A stretch of 45,740 bases of DNA from Vreelandella subglaciescola (GTDB taxonomy: Bacteria; Pseudomonadota; Gammaproteobacteria; Pseudomonadales; Halomonadaceae). The notes under the pieces were generated by a model. It made no database searches. It saw nothing but the letters and a program-made list of their open reading frames with translations, and was not told the DNA's origin. This document shows, piece by piece, positions 33,688 through 43,200 of the stretch (position 1 is its first letter; each line of letters starts with the position of its first letter). A program made the translations under genes and the position numbers. The stretch lies in contig JAKDRW010000012.1 of the NCBI GenBank assembly GCA_030454225.1, positions 1 through 45,740 of the forward strand. The letters are read 5' to 3'.

Positions 33688-34317
33688 ATGCCTTCGTCCC
33701 ATTCGTCCATAACGGCTGCAACTGCGCCTACGTCGCACCCGATAGATGCTCGGCTGCAAGAGCGCTTGAACCAGATTCCCGAAAAGATTACCGGCCAGGC
33801 GTTTTTGCAAGGGCAGGGGTTGGGTAACGAGCTGGGTTTCTGGATCTTTGACTACCCGCCGGAGCATGAGCTTCAGGTGCGCGAGTACGTCAGCTTTCTC
33901 AAGGGGGTCATGGCGCGCCAGCATGGCCAGCTAACGGTGGATCACGTCAACCTGTTGAGCGTGCTGCGTGACTACCTCCTGGAGCGCAACTTCCTGGATA
34001 AAGCCATCGCCATGCAGCAAACAAAAGGCGACGCGGCGCTGATCAAGGCGCTACGCGGCCCGTTGCACATGGATAAGTTTGCCCCCTATTTAATGCGACA
34101 CGCGCTGTCGGAAGACCCTGATATGGTACTGGTGTCCGGCGTCGGCAGCGTCTGGCCGATCATGCGTGCTCACAGCCTGCTCAATGCGCTACATGGACGC
34201 CTGGGGCACAAACCGCTGGTGCTGTTTTACCCCGGAGCGTACGACGGCCAGCAGCTGTCTTTGTTTAAACGCCTTACCAGCAACCCTTACTACCGAGCGT
34301 TTCCGCTGGTGCCGTAA
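33688..34317 (+). CDS. brxB: BrxB (DUF1788), BREX system
   Basis: Second BREX gene, 209 residues, the usual size for BrxB, whose biochemical role is unclear. The frame is open upstream, but the ATG at 33688 follows an AGGA site and keeps the family start near IDARLQERLNQIPEKI. Typical blocks are GLGNELGFWIFDYPPEHEL, a central LLERNFLDKAIAMQ and a C-terminal VLFYPGAYDGQQLSLFKRL. It lies between brxA (35 bp) and brxC (42 bp). Confidence 0.92.
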   Translation: MPSSHSSITAATAPTSHPIDARLQERLNQIPEKITGQAFLQGQGLGNELGFWIFDYPPEHELQVREYVSFLKGVMARQHGQLTVDHVNLLSVLRDYLLERNFLDKAIAMQQTKGDAALIKALRGPLHMDKFAPYLMRHALSEDPDMVLVSGVGSVWPIMRAHSLLNALHGRLGHKPLVLFYPGAYDGQQLSLFKRLTSNPYYRAFPLVP

Positions 34318-34359
34318 GCGTACTGCTCCAAGCCTGCTGTCTCCAAGGAATGTCACTTT

Positions 34360-37300
34360 ATGCCCACGCAGATTCAGGATCTTTTTCTCAAGCCGTTGCA
34401 TCGTTCCATCAACGGCGTAGTCAAGGCCGACCAGAACGACCGCGAAACGGTGTATCAGGAGCTGGACGAGTACGTCGTCACCAACGAGCTCGAAGAGCAC
34501 TTTCGCGCGTTTTTTGACTCCTACACCACGCGGCTCGACGACCCGTCCATCGCCAATCGCGTCGGCGTATGGATTTCGGGGTTTTTCGGCTCGGGTAAAT
34601 CGCACTTTCTCAAGGCGCTGTCGTACTTGCTGGCCAACGTCGAGGCCGAGGATGACGCGGGTAACCTGCGCCACGCGGCTGACTTTTTTACGGCGGGAAA
34701 AGTAGCCGACACGTTTACCGTTGCTAATATTAAGCATGCCGTGCAGCAGCCGGCAGACGTCATCCTGTTCAATATCGACAGCAAGGCCGGGTCCAACGAC
34801 GACGGTAACCCGATCCTTAACGTATTTTTGCGCGTGTTCAACGAGTACATGGGCTTCAGCGGTGACTACCCGCACTTGGCGCACATGGAGCGCTACCTGG
34901 TGAAGCGTGGCGTGCTGGAGCGCTTCAAGGAGGCATTCAAGCAGGCGAGTGGCCAGGCTTGGGAAGACGAGCGCGACGGCTACCAGTTTAATCAGGACGA
35001 TACCGAGTGGGCGTTAAGCCAGGCGCTGGACCTATCGGCGGAGGCCGCGCACAAATGGTTTGAGGAGTCTGAAGACGCTTTTAGCGTCTCGGTCGAGAGC
35101 TTTTGCCGCTGGGTAAAGGAATATCTGGATGCCCAGCCCGCCGGCCGGCGCATCGTGTTTATGGTGGATGAGGTCGGGCAGTTTATCGGCAGCGATACTC
35201 GCCTGATGCTGACGCTGCAAACTCTGACCGAAAACCTCGGCACCATCTGCGGCGGCCGCGCCTGGATCGTGGTGACCTCCCAGGCCGACATGGACGCTGT
35301 GCTCGGCGACATGACCGCAGCCAAGGCCAATGACTTTTCCAAGATTGCCGGGCGATTCAAGACGCGGCTATCGCTGTCCAGCTCCAACTCTGACGAAGTG
35401 ATTCGCAAGCGCCTGCTGACCAAGACGCCTGCCGCCGCCGATGAGCTGGCACAGGTGTATGACGAGCAGGGCATCGTTTTACGCAACCAGCTCACCTTCG
35501 ACCGCTCCGGCCCCACGCTGAAAAACGTGGAAGATGAAGCCAGCTTTATCGCCAACTATCCGTTCGTGCCGTACCACTTCCAGCTGGTGCAGAAGGTATT
35601 TGAAGAGATTCGTAAAGTCGGTGCCACCGGCGCGCACCTGGCCTACGGCGAACGTTCGATGTTGGACGCCTTTCAGATGGCGGCCAAAGCGGTCAGTGAT
35701 CGGCCCGTCGGCACGCTGGTGCCCATGCACAGCTTCTATCGCTCCGTGGAAGGCTTCCTGGATACCGCCGTCAAGCGCACCATCGATCAAGCCGCCGAGA
35801 ACGCCGCGCTGGATGACGTTGATGTCGAGATCCTGCGCACGCTATTCATGATTCGCTATGTCGATCTGATCAAGGGCACGCTGGATAACCTGGTGACGCT
35901 CTCCATCACCCACATCGATGCCGACCGCCTGGCCCTGCGTGAACGTTTGGAAGGCGCGCTGGCGAGGCTGGAAAAAGAAAGTCTGGTTACTCGCAACGGC
36001 GAAGAGTTTCTGTTTCTCACCAACGAAGAACGTGATATCACGCGCCAGATCAAGGCCACCGAGATTACCAGCAGCGACGAGAACAAGCTGCTGGCGGACA
36101 TGATCTATCGCGACCGCCTGCGCGACCGCAACAAGTATCGCTACCCGCTGAACAAAACCGACTACAGCATCGGCCGCTACTTGGACGGCCATACCATTGA
36201 CGGTCGCCTGCAAGGCCAGCTGCGCGTTGAGGTCGTATCGCCGCTGGACATCGACTACGGTCATCGCTACTCGGTACATAGCGGCGAGGGCGGCTGCCTC
36301 CACCGCAGTGGCGAAGACGGTGGCCAGGTGCTGATGCGTTTGGGCGACAGTAAAGCCTTCTTCGACGACCTGCGTACCTACATCAAGACCGAGAAGTTTA
36401 TTCGCTTGAACACGGCGTCGGGAGATACCGGCATCGAGCGCATTCTGGCCGATCGCGGGCGCGAAAATCAGGAACGCCGCAAGCACCTGCTAGTACGGTT
36501 GGAAGATATGCTGCTGGAAGCCGACGTTTACGCTCTGGGCCAGAAGCTGGCGCTAAAGGGCAGCCAGCTTGCCAGCCGCCTGGACGACGCCTGCCAGTAT
36601 CTGCTGGAAAATACCTACACCAAGCTGGGCTATTTGGACACGTTCACGCCGGACCCTGCGCGTGAGCTGCTGGCGGTGATGACCGCCGACGATATGGGCC
36701 AGCAGGCCATTGACCTGGACGGCGCAGAGGCCAACCCCCAGGCGGTGCGCGAAGTCGAGCAGTACATCGGCTTGCACGGCAGCGAGCCGGTGCCACTTAC
36801 TCCGCTGCTGGAACGCTTCAGCAATCGCCCCTTTGGCTGGCCGACCGATGAAACCCTGCTGGTGCTGGGCCGTTTGTACGCCGTGGGCCGTATCACGTTC
36901 CATACAGCGGGTGCAGCGCTTGCCGGCAAGGACGCCTTTGAGCTGCTCAACAACAGCCGCCGGCGCAGTGAGGTGCGCATACATAAAAAGCGCCAGACCG
37001 ACGACGCCGTGCTACGCCAGGTGCGCAACCTCACCAAGGATCTCTTTGCCAAGCTGGGGCCCACCGCCGAGGCCGAGCTTTACGCCTTTTATACCGAGCA
37101 GTTCAACGGCTGGCAAAAAGACCTGGAAGCCTACCGCAGCAAAACCGATGTTAGGCATTTCCCCGGGCGCGCCACGATCGACAGCACCCTCAAGGAAGTC
37201 GAACGTCTGCTGCACATCGACGACAGCTTTGATTTCTTCAAGGCGGTGGCCGAGCGTCAGGAAGATCTGCTAGATCTCGAAGAAGACTATCGTGACCTCC

Positions 37301-38070
37301 ACGAGTTTTTTACCAAACAGCTCACCGTGTGGGGGCAGCTACAGCAGGCGCTGAATCGATTCGCGCCCAACCGCACGGCGCTGGAAAAAGAACCCGAGGC
37401 GCATGCCGCGCTGGCCGAGCTGGACCGCATCTACACCGCGGATGCGCCCTACGGCATGCTGCAGAAAGTCGCCGGGCTGATCCAGACCGTCGATGCGACC
37501 AATACCCGGCTGCTCAAGCAGAAGCGCGAGCATGCCGCGGGCCTGGTCGATACGCGTATTGCCCGGATCAGCGCTGAAATCGTCAAAAGCGGCATTGGCA
37601 CACCGGAACTCAGTAACCGCCTGCTGCGTCCGCTACAGCTGCTCAAGCAGGATATCGACGCGGCATCCGGCATTGCACAGATTTACCTGCTGCAAGGCGA
37701 TACCGCCAACGACCGCGAGCAGGAAAGCCTCGATGCGCTCCAGCGTGAACAGCAGGCCGAAGCCGAGCGCCAGCGGGCGGCAAACAGCAAGGCGAATAAC
37801 GCCAGCCACCCCGACACCGGCACAACCTCGGCAGGCAATGGTGCTACCGGCCCCCACAGCGGTGATGCCGGACATATCGGTGCCGTTCACGAACCCGAGC
37901 CAGTGGCGCTGCCCAAAGCCGTCACCAGCGTCAGCGTCAGCGATGTGCTAAGCCGCACTCACGAAGGCGTCTACCTGGAGAGCCAACAGGAAGTCGATAC
38001 GTTTCTTGAGGCACTGAGAAAAGAACTGGACGACGCCATTCGCGCGGAGAAGAGGATCCGTTTGCGATAG
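34360..38070 (+). CDS. brxC: BrxC, large P-loop ATPase of BREX
   Basis: A 1236-residue AAA-type ATPase, the signature large protein of BREX (also called PglY-like). The Walker A motif GFFGSGKS lies at residues 74-81 and a Walker B FMVDEVGQF near 265-272. The central part is helical and the C-terminal 100 residues contain a Gln/Glu/Ala-rich coiled coil before a conserved VSDVLSRTHEGVYLESQQEVD tail. A good AAGGA ribosome site precedes the ATG. In BREX systems it is needed for phage defence and acts with PglX and PglZ. Intact over its full length. Confidence 0.95.
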   Translation: MPTQIQDLFLKPLHRSINGVVKADQNDRETVYQELDEYVVTNELEEHFRAFFDSYTTRLDDPSIANRVGVWISGFFGSGKSHFLKALSYLLANVEAEDDAGNLRHAADFFTAGKVADTFTVANIKHAVQQPADVILFNIDSKAGSNDDGNPILNVFLRVFNEYMGFSGDYPHLAHMERYLVKRGVLERFKEAFKQASGQAWEDERDGYQFNQDDTEWALSQALDLSAEAAHKWFEESEDAFSVSVESFCRWVKEYLDAQPAGRRIVFMVDEVGQFIGSDTRLMLTLQTLTENLGTICGGRAWIVVTSQADMDAVLGDMTAAKANDFSKIAGRFKTRLSLSSSNSDEVIRKRLLTKTPAAADELAQVYDEQGIVLRNQLTFDRSGPTLKNVEDEASFIANYPFVPYHFQLVQKVFEEIRKVGATGAHLAYGERSMLDAFQMAAKAVSDRPVGTLVPMHSFYRSVEGFLDTAVKRTIDQAAENAALDDVDVEILRTLFMIRYVDLIKGTLDNLVTLSITHIDADRLALRERLEGALARLEKESLVTRNGEEFLFLTNEERDITRQIKATEITSSDENKLLADMIYRDRLRDRNKYRYPLNKTDYSIGRYLDGHTIDGRLQGQLRVEVVSPLDIDYGHRYSVHSGEGGCLHRSGEDGGQVLMRLGDSKAFFDDLRTYIKTEKFIRLNTASGDTGIERILADRGRENQERRKHLLVRLEDMLLEADVYALGQKLALKGSQLASRLDDACQYLLENTYTKLGYLDTFTPDPARELLAVMTADDMGQQAIDLDGAEANPQAVREVEQYIGLHGSEPVPLTPLLERFSNRPFGWPTDETLLVLGRLYAVGRITFHTAGAALAGKDAFELLNNSRRRSEVRIHKKRQTDDAVLRQVRNLTKDLFAKLGPTAEAELYAFYTEQFNGWQKDLEAYRSKTDVRHFPGRATIDSTLKEVERLLHIDDSFDFFKAVAERQEDLLDLEEDYRDLHEFFTKQLTVWGQLQQALNRFAPNRTALEKEPEAHAALAELDRIYTADAPYGMLQKVAGLIQTVDATNTRLLKQKREHAAGLVDTRIARISAEIVKSGIGTPELSNRLLRPLQLLKQDIDAASGIAQIYLLQGDTANDREQESLDALQREQQAEAERQRAANSKANNASHPDTGTTSAGNGATGPHSGDAGHIGAVHEPEPVALPKAVTSVSVSDVLSRTHEGVYLESQQEVDTFLEALRKELDDAIRAEKRIRLR

Positions 38071-38083
38071 GCGGGTGCGTTTC

Positions 38084-38108
38084 TTGACAAACATATGTAA
38101 CCTACCCT
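38084..38108 (+). promoter_or_regulatory. Possible internal promoter/operator before the accessory cassette
   Basis: A consensus TTGACA lies at 38084-38089 in the 85-bp gap after brxC, next to the perfect 8-bp palindrome ACATATGT, then TACCCT. The -35/-10 spacing is too short for a standard promoter with TACCCT, so the -10 is unsure. Its place before a wHTH gene suggests a separately regulated, self-controlled cassette. Confidence 0.3.
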
Positions 38109-38155
38109 TTGGTGTCCCGAGTCCCAGGACGTGGGGCGGTGGAGGTAAAAGAAGT

Positions 38156-38821
38156 ATGAAAAGTCAAGATATTGGTTTGCTGCTAAAGCTGGTGGCGCTG
38201 AGAAACACGGAACGGCAGACGCGTGACAACAGCGTGAGCCGGGGGGCGCAAGCGCTCCCCAATGACTGGCGGGATTGGGCGCTGGATAACGATGAGGTCG
38301 AGCGGTATGCCAGCCTGTCCGATGGCCATGTCTCAAGCGTTGAGGACGAGCAGCTGCTTGCTCGCTATAGCGTACGCGCCCTGGCAGCAGAGACCGGCAT
38401 CAGCAAAAGCCAGGTTAGCCTTGCCTTGCAGCGCTGTCTCGACGTTGGATTGATGCGTAAAGACCGCAAAACCGGTGTGCCACGCGCCAACACTCGCGCG
38501 CTGTGTGATTTTATCGTGCATGGGTTGCGCTACGTTTTTCCCGCAAGGCCGGGGGAAATAACGCGGGGGATTGCCACTACCTTTGGTGCGCCCGTGCTGG
38601 AAGGTAAGTTGTATAGCTCGGGTGACTTGCTGATGGTGTGGCCAGACGCCCGCGGCAACAGTAAAGGGCAAGCCATCGCGCCGCTTTTCAAGAGCGCGCC
38701 TTATGCGGTGCGCCGAGATCGAGAGCTATATGCCATGCTGGCCCTGACGGATGCCATTCGGTTAGGCAACCCTCGCGAAAGTAAGCTGGCTACCGAGCAG
38801 CTGTCGGTATACCTGAAATAA
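38156..38821 (+). CDS. Winged-helix DNA-binding protein, partner of the adjacent nucleotidyltransferase
   Basis: A 221-residue protein. I chose the ATG at 38156 because GGAGGT precedes it and the start MKSQDIGLLLKLVAL looks natural; the frame is open upstream. A helix-turn-helix lies near residues 77-100 (SVRALAAETGISKSQVSLAL), followed by a wing (GLMRKDRKTG). The remainder contains a conserved-looking VFPARPGEITRGIATTFGAP. Wing-helix proteins coupled to an AbiEii-type nucleotidyltransferase gene act as antitoxin/repressor in AbiE systems. This one is not clearly AbiEi but its position is the same. It opens a three-gene cassette between brxC and pglX. Confidence 0.75.
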   Translation: MKSQDIGLLLKLVALRNTERQTRDNSVSRGAQALPNDWRDWALDNDEVERYASLSDGHVSSVEDEQLLARYSVRALAAETGISKSQVSLALQRCLDVGLMRKDRKTGVPRANTRALCDFIVHGLRYVFPARPGEITRGIATTFGAPVLEGKLYSSGDLLMVWPDARGNSKGQAIAPLFKSAPYAVRRDRELYAMLALTDAIRLGNPRESKLATEQLSVYLK

Positions 38822-38838
38822 ATGACCTGGAGTGACGG

Positions 38839-39543
38839 TTGAGCCTATTTGACGACCAATGCGCCATGCTGCGCCGGGTAGCCGAGGCGCTGGGGCCTGA
38901 ACTGCGTGATCAAGTGGCCTTCGTGGGCGGCTGTACGACAGGGCTGCTATTGACCGACTCCTTCACCCGTGAGCAGGTGCGCAGCACTGATGACGTAGAT
39001 CTGATTATCAGCGTGATGACTTACGCCACGTTGCAAACCTTCAAGGAAACCTTGAAACAGCACGGCTTCAAGGAGCCCTCGCCCATTGATGAGGATATGC
39101 CCATCTGTGCCATGAAGCTGGGCGAGTTACGGGTAGATTTAATGCCTGATAACGCCGAGGTGCTGGGCTTTAGCAACCGCTGGTATCAGCAGGCACTGGA
39201 AAGCGCGGAACCGGTTAGGCTTGACGATGAGTTGTCCATCCGCGTGGTGACGCCGCCTTTATTTGTGGCAACCAAATTGGAAGCCTACAAGGGGCGTGGC
39301 GATGGTGATCCGCTGTCGAGTCACGATATCGAAGATATTCTTAACCTTGTAGATGGGCGTTCCGGCCTGCTTGATGAAATACGGGCGGCTGACTGCGCGC
39401 TGCAGGCGTATATTGTCGCGGAGCTTGCGCTGCTGCTTGACGATGAAGACTTCGCCTATGCCGTACAGAGCCAAGCGGGAGATTCTGACCGCGAAGCGTT
39501 ACTGTTCGAGCGGCTGGAAGCCTTGGCCGAGGAGCAGGGCTGA
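38839..39543 (+). CDS. Nucleotidyltransferase, AbiEii/AbiGii toxin-like
   Basis: A 234-residue protein that starts with TTG (38839), supported by GGAG nine bases upstream and 17 bp after the wHTH gene. The nucleotidyltransferase signature is present: VGG at residues 29-31, then STDDVDLI (residues 49-56) with the two metal-binding aspartates, and a later PPLFVATKLEAYKGRGDGD with a conserved lysine, as in AbiEii/AbiGii toxins. With the preceding wHTH gene it looks like a toxin-antitoxin or abortive-infection pair. It overlaps the next gene by one base (TGATG). Confidence 0.85.
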   Translation: MSLFDDQCAMLRRVAEALGPELRDQVAFVGGCTTGLLLTDSFTREQVRSTDDVDLIISVMTYATLQTFKETLKQHGFKEPSPIDEDMPICAMKLGELRVDLMPDNAEVLGFSNRWYQQALESAEPVRLDDELSIRVVTPPLFVATKLEAYKGRGDGDPLSSHDIEDILNLVDGRSGLLDEIRAADCALQAYIVAELALLLDDEDFAYAVQSQAGDSDREALLFERLEALAEEQG

Positions 39544-40283
39544 TGCAGGCCGAGTGGTTCAGCCAGAAGGGCAACAAGAGACGACAAAACAGCGATGCGG
39601 CTTGCATCGGCCAGCGAGGCCACCATGTGATGGCGGTGCTGGTCGACGGCGCTGAAAAAGGCCCCAAAGGCGCAGAGCTGGCCCGGCACTGGGCTGACAC
39701 TGCGTGGCAGGCGCTTGCCGGTTTGCCCCCATGCTCACCGGCACGGCTGAATAAGCGGCTCCAGCAGGCGCAAGCACGGCTCCGATATGCCTTCCTCCAT
39801 GATATCGCCAGCTACTGCATGATCCGGCTTGATTGGAAAACACGCACGGTTGAGATCTGGCACTGCGGTGATTGCTGTGTTGGTGTGCGCCAGCAGGGGC
39901 ATTCGCAACGGTTAACAAGACCGCATACGCTGGCGCAGCAGCCGGGCATATCGCACCCATGCGCCAGCGAACAGCAAAGCCGCCACCATCAGCAGCTAAC
40001 CCGTAGTTTGAATGCCAGGCGCTTCCGGCCCCCCGATTATCAGACACATACGCTAATGCCAGACCAGCTGTTACTGCTCGGCACCGACGGTTATTGGCAA
40101 GAGCATCTTGAAGCAGGCCGACCCATAGACGAACTGCATGACGATGCCAGCTGGCTGACGTTGCTGATGGCTGGAGAAGGGTTGGGCCGTATCTCGCAAC
40201 GCTCTGACGCCGACAATCTCAACGACTGTCACCCGGGACCAGCTCCGGCTGGCATGAACAAAAGCACCAAGGAACAACCATGA
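39543..40283 (+). CDS. PP2C-like protein phosphatase within the BREX locus
   Basis: A 246-residue protein that shows the PPM/PP2C motifs in order: RRQNSD (Asp18), VDGAEKGPKG (Asp35-Gly36, where VDGHGG is usual), WHCGDCC (GD), LLGTDGYW (where SDG is usual) and DADNLND near the end (DN motif). The metal-binding acidic residues are all present, so Mn/Mg-dependent serine/threonine phosphatase activity is plausible. Start and stop are coupled to both neighbours (TGATG with the nucleotidyltransferase, ATGA with pglX). No kinase gene is in the window. A role in switching a BREX protein or the toxin pair is inference. Confidence 0.82.
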   Translation: MQAEWFSQKGNKRRQNSDAACIGQRGHHVMAVLVDGAEKGPKGAELARHWADTAWQALAGLPPCSPARLNKRLQQAQARLRYAFLHDIASYCMIRLDWKTRTVEIWHCGDCCVGVRQQGHSQRLTRPHTLAQQPGISHPCASEQQSRHHQQLTRSLNARRFRPPDYQTHTLMPDQLLLLGTDGYWQEHLEAGRPIDELHDDASWLTLLMAGEGLGRISQRSDADNLNDCHPGPAPAGMNKSTKEQP

Positions 40284-43200
40284 ACACCGCCAATATCAAA
40301 AAGTACGCGCCCCGGGCACGGGTCGGTTTTATCGACGCCATGGCTCGCCAGGCGGCGCGCTACGGCATTACCCCGGGCACGCAGGGCGAAGGCCACGTAG
40401 CGCCCGCGGAGGTGCGCGGCGATGTGTTGATTATCACCCTGCCGGACGGCCAGACCCATAGCCACCCCAGGGCGGTGCAGGGCCCGCGCGAGCAGCTGGC
40501 CCGCCGGGTTGAGCAGCAGGGCTTTGCACAGGCCATTGATCAGGCGGCGTATAGCTGGTTCAACCGCCTGTGCGCGATCCGTTTCATGGAGCTGAAAGGC
40601 TATCTAGATCATGGCCGCCGTGTGCTTTCCCACCCCGAGCGCGAGGGCGGCTTAGAGCTGCTTGACGACTGCCTGGAAGTTGACCTGCCGGGGCTTGACG
40701 CTGCCCGGGTGCGCGAGCTCAAGCTCGATGGCACCCAGGATGAAACCCTCTACCGCGAGCTGCTGCTGGCCCAGTGTCACGCCCTGCATACGGCCATGCC
40801 GTTTCTGTTTGAACCGCTGGACGACGCCAGCGAGCTGCTGCTGCCGGACAACCTGACCAAGACCGACTCGCTGATCCGCGAGCTGGTCGAGGCGATTCCT
40901 GAGCAAGACTGGCAAGACGTTGAAGTCATCGGCTGGCTTTACCAGTTCTACATCAGCGAAAAGAAGGATCAGGTGATCGGCAAGGTGGTAAAAAGCGAAG
41001 ACATTCCCGCCGCCACCCAGCTGTTTACGCCCAACTGGATTGTGCAGTATCTCGTGCAGAACTCCATTGGCCGCCAGTGGCTACAAACCTACCCCGACTC
41101 GCCGCTCAAGGGCGAGATGCCGTACTACATCGAGCCTGCCGAGCAGGAGCCCGAGGTACAGGCCCAGCTGGACGCCATCACCCCGGCCAGCATCGACCCC
41201 GAAGCCATCAAGGTGCTAGACCCCGCCATGGGCTCCGGCCATATTCTGGTCGAAGCCTACAACGTGCTGAAGGCGATTTACACCGAGCGCGGCTACCGCA
41301 GCCGCGATATTCCCAAGCTGATTCTGGAAAACAACCTGTTCGGTTTGGATATCGACGACCGCGCCGCTCAGCTGGCCGGCTTCACGCTGATGATGAAAGC
41401 CCGCGAAGACGACCGCCGCATCTTCAGCCGCATGGGTGACAGCAGTGACAACAAGGCGCGGCTCAACGTACTGGCCCTACAAAGCACCCAGCACCTGAAT
41501 GCCAACGAGCTATGGAATAACCTGAACCTCACTGGCGATTGGCACCAAGGCCAGTCTCAGAGCCTCTTTGAGAGCGAACAGGCTGAGCTTTCCAGTAATG
41601 ACAGCACCTACAAGGCCATCGTCGACCTGATCGAGCGCTTTGCGGAGGCCAAGACCTTCGGCTCGCTGATCGAGGTTCCCAACAGCTTCGAAGCCCCGCT
41701 CAAGACATTACTGGGGGAGCTCACTGAGCTTGCCGACGGTGGCGACACCATGCAAAAAACCGCCGCCAAGCAGCTGTTACCCATCGTGCAACAGGCGTGG
41801 TTACTCGCCCAGCGTTACGATGCCGTAGTCGCGAATCCGCCGTATATGGGTGGAAAGTATCAAACACCAGCAGTGAAGAAATACCTTAAAGATGCCTACA
41901 AAGGCTACGAGAAGGACCTGTTCTCGGCCTTTATTGTTCGTAACCTGGCTTTCGCCAAAGATCATGGCCAGCTTGGTTTTATGACACCCTTTGTGTGGAT
42001 GTTCATCTCAAGCTACGAGCAGCTGCGTAAACGGCTGATCGATGAGGAAGTCATCACCAGTCTGGTGCAGCTGGAGTACTCCGGCTTTGATGGTGCAACG
42101 GTGCCTATCTGTACCTTCACGCTGAGTAAAGGCCATATCGCCAGTTACACCGGCAGCTATATTCGCTTGTCGGACTTCCGAGGTGCAGTAAATCAAGGCC
42201 CGAAGACGCTCGAAGCCATCCAAAACCGCGACTGCGGCTGGTTCTACACAGCCAAGCCGGATGATTTTGAAAAAATACCAGGCGCCCCTATAACGTATTG
42301 GGCGGAAAAGAAGTCGATAGCGCTTTTTGAAAACATTTCGCTTGGGGGTAAGTTCGAAATCAGAGAGGGGCTCGGAACTCGTGATGATGATTTGTTTTTG
42401 CGTCGACATTGGGAAGTTAGCGTATCCAAAGTGAGACTGGAAAAAGGGGACGAAAAGTGGGTGAAAACAGACAAGGCCGGATCTTTTAGAAAGTGGTATG
42501 GGAACGGGGAGTTTGTAATGAACTGGGAGGATGATGGATATGCTATAAAAAATCACCGCAACCCTGATGGAAGCCTAAAGTCTAGACCTCAAAACACTCA
42601 ATTTTTTTTCAAAGAAGCAATTTCTTGGAATAAAGTTGGATCTGGCATCACTTCGTTTAGGTGGCGAGACGATACCTCTGCGTTTAATGATGCGGCCCCT
42701 TCGATATTTGGCGAAGACTTGCATGTCGCCCATGCGATGCTTTGTAGCAAGCTCTTCACCTACCTCTTGAGCTTGCAAGGAGGCACGCTAAATGTAACCA
42801 CGGGAATAATAAAAGGGCTTCCTGCATTATTTATAAGAGAAAATAAAGAATACGCGAAAGAGGCTGTGGTTATATCAAAGTCGGACTGGGATGATTATGA
42901 GTGCTCATTATATTTTACCGAAAACCCTTTGGTAAAAAACAATCATGGTGGAGGTGCGTTGCTTAAAGAAGCATTTTGCAAGTTTCTAAAAATCTCCCAA
43001 GAAAGGACGTCTTCGCTTAAAAAAATCGAAGAAAAAAACAATGAAAGCTTTATCAATGCTTACAGCCTTCAAGATAGTCTTGATCCAGACGTCCCGATGG
43101 AGGAGATAACTCTAACTTGCAACCCTTATTATCGGTACGGTAAAAGCCGGTCGGAAAAAGAGTTACTAACCTTTGTTCAGTCTGACACTACAGAAGAGCT

